Below are positions 62,365-64,000 of a stretch of DNA of 64,000 nucleotides, piece by piece. The notes beneath the pieces were generated by a model. That model worked only from the letters and a program-made list of their open reading frames with translations, was not told where the DNA came from and made no database searches. The position numbers and the translations under genes are program-made. Location: positions 1,215,739 through 1,279,738 of the forward strand of contig OY747715.1 of NCBI GenBank assembly GCA_963556495.2. Reading direction: 5' to 3'. Numbering within the stretch: position 1 is the stretch's first letter; each line of letters opens with the position of its first letter. The DNA comes from Valencia hispanica. Taxonomy: Eukaryota > Chordata > Actinopteri > Cyprinodontiformes > Valenciidae.

Positions 62365-62998
62365 TGTCACAAGTCATCCTGTCTGATCATGCTGTTACCC
62401 TTCATTCTCACTGGCCACGCCCACTTCCCCATTGCTGGCTATGATTGCTTACACCTGCCAGGTCTCTATTTAAGTGCCTCTCACCCTCAGAGCCAGTGCA
62501 AGATCGCCTGTTACCTCCCACAGCTTTCAAGCCATTGTTCATGTTGTTTGGTCCAGTGTATTGACCAAGCCTGTCCTCCTCCACTGCTTCATCCCTTACC
62601 CTGCTGGTACTGTCAGTAGCCTTTGCCTTCTACTGAGTTTTTGACCTTCTGCCTGGATCCTGAACCTGCGTTTGCTTAACAGATTTTTGGATTTTGTCTG
62701 CTTCCCCTGGATGGATTTCATGTGCATGACCCTGGACTGTTTTTTTTTACCACGCTGTTTTGGACTGAGGGTTTGTGACCCTTTTCTCTGGCCCTCCCCC
62801 GTCCTGAGGTTAAAGTGTTCCTGGTGGTTGACCCAGATCTGCTGAGAGGACGAGTTGCTGCTTCCTGAGAGCTGGAACCTGGAACCAGAGAGACTTTTCG
62901 TTCAAAGACTCATTTGTTTTACCCTTATTAATAAAAGTGTAAACCTTCCTCTGCCTTGTTGGTTGTGTACTGGGTTCAGGTAGTACAGTAACCTGACA
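62365..62998 (+). repeat. 3' LTR
   Basis: 634 bp, TGTCACAAGTC...CCTGACA, closely matching the 5' LTR apart from the insertion there and small indels. Contains TATTTAAG near 62466 as a possible core promoter and AATAAA near 62930. Confidence 0.93.
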
Positions 62999-63039
62999 CA
63001 CTGTTAGTGGCCCATGCAGCTTCTGCAAACTGACCAGCT

Positions 63040-64000
63040 ATATATTCATTGCTTTATCGCCGTTTTTTTCAGACAACGGAGCCACCCTTTAATGGAGACC
63101 TAAGAAACCTTCACATAAGGTTGTGTCTGGGCAGAGATAAATTAGCTTAAGATAAACAAATTAAGGTTTGTTTCAATTGTCTATTTCACTGTGTTTTTGC
63201 TACATTTGTAAGAATCCATTCTTCAATTGTTTGGGTATAAAAAGTGTTTTTAAAGGTTTCTGACTGATAGAGTCGTCGTAAATCATGCAACATGAGTTAC
63301 TCCGTCCGACCGCAGCTTTTGTAGTTTTTCTATAATTGTTTGGTGCTAAGATAACACAGAGTGGCTCTTATCTGCACTACATAAATTAGCTCCGCACACT
63401 CAATCTGATCAGTGTGGGTTGCTTCTGCAGACCGCCAGCGCTTCATTAACAACAAAGATAGCTACCTACGATGTTCAAAATACAGATCGAATTTCAAATA
63501 GATAGATTAAACAGAAAACTCATCGTATAAGGCGTTTTTGAAACCGGCTTCTTAGTATGTCAAAATACTAAATTCAAATATCAATCACTCCGATGACCAA
63601 TGCATAAAATATAATCAATTCTCCAAAAGGTTGTTTTCTAATTCAACAAATCGTTTATTAAAACATTACTTCCTCCAAAGAATGTTTTTTGTTGTCACTT
63701 CTGCTTTGGATTGTGAATTGGTGGTTTGATCACAAACCAAAAGGTACTAATTAGTCTTAAACTAATTCCAGTTAATTTAAACTAACTTAGCTTCATATCC
63801 AAAACTCTTCAATACAAGCCTTGGTCTTTAGGCATACATATTCATACTGAACGGTGACATCACGATCAATTTATTGGTTTTTGTTTCTACTTTGCATATT
63901 TGTTCATTTTACTGATTTACGTTGATGGTTAGTTTTATTATTCATTCTTTTACTTAATAGTTGGGTAATACTAGCTTAGTGAGTTTGCTGATTAAAGCAT
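63040..64000 (+). repeat. Interspersed element Y, copy 2 (inverted relative to copy 1)
   Basis: At least 63640-64000 is the reverse complement of about 35000-35420 with scattered differences (shared words include ttagtcttaaactaatt, gaattggtggtttg, aagccttggtcttta on this strand). A TATA-like gggtataaaaagtg lies at 63232. The element runs off the right edge. Confidence 0.6.

Larger units (their letters stand above)
57258..62998 (+). mobile_element. Ty3/gypsy chromovirus-type LTR retrotransposon (Sushi-ichi-like), inactive
   Basis: Complete element, 5741 bp, with TG...CA LTRs (57258-58026 and 62365-62998), a 5-bp target duplication CACTG (57253-57257 and 62999-63003) and a polypurine tract agaggaagggg at 62351-62361. 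Order gag, protease, RT, RNase H, integrase, chromodomain marks a chromovirus of the Metaviridae. Frameshifts, an internal stop and two LINE-tail insertions make it non-functional. Confidence 0.93.

Overview
The window is vertebrate nuclear DNA, most likely from a ray-finned (teleost) fish. The coding genes have short exons with GT-AG introns, vertebrate-specific families are present (FAM122/PABIR, BAP18, RNASEK, a SCHIP1-like gene, pyrin domains), polyadenylation signals are AATAAA, and the interspersed repeats are typical of fish: Tc1-like elements, hAT-like MITEs, RTE/Rex-like and L2-like LINEs and a Sushi-ichi-type chromodomain LTR retrotransposon. Most long open frames are artefacts of tandem repeats or belong to transposons.

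Layout. 0-3.5 kb: the 3' part of a minus-strand SCHIP1-like gene (three exons seen, rest off the left edge), embedded in ATCC/TAGA/ATCT simple repeats. 6.0-14.6 kb: a complete nine-exon FAM122/PABIR-family gene (216 aa) on the plus strand; its first intron holds a 2.8-kb minisatellite. 15.1-18.0 kb: a complete six-exon BAP18 (C17orf49 homologue) on the minus strand, divergent from a complete three-exon RNASEK (18.5-22.6 kb, plus) across about 450 bp. 22.7-25 kb: LINE debris.

25-54.6 kb: the most interesting part. Two paralogous plus-strand genes (here gene A, 25974-33823, and gene B, 42740-54243) share one exon plan: a pyrin (PYD) exon, short acidic linker exons, a 21-nt microexon, two exons encoding tandem OB-fold-like modules, and a C-terminal exon of about 85 residues with no family I recognise. 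PYD plus tandem OB folds is the layout of mammalian PYHIN DNA sensors (AIM2, IFI16), which are generally regarded as mammal-specific. In both genes the frame is broken at the end of the PYD. In gene B the break lies in a 16-bp VNTR whose copy number sets the downstream frame; gene B also has later lesions, so it may be decaying. Introns and flanks are full of transposons, including a three-level nest at 47.9-52.3 kb.

54.6-64 kb: transposon-dominated, centred on a 5.7-kb Ty3/gypsy chromovirus (57258-62998) with two LTRs and a CACTG target duplication, itself hit by two LINE-tail insertions and carrying frameshifts and a stop. The right edge is an inverted copy of a repeat found at 34.7-36.7 kb. 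All gene models come from reading splice sites, phases and remembered family sequences; no alignment or transcript evidence was available.
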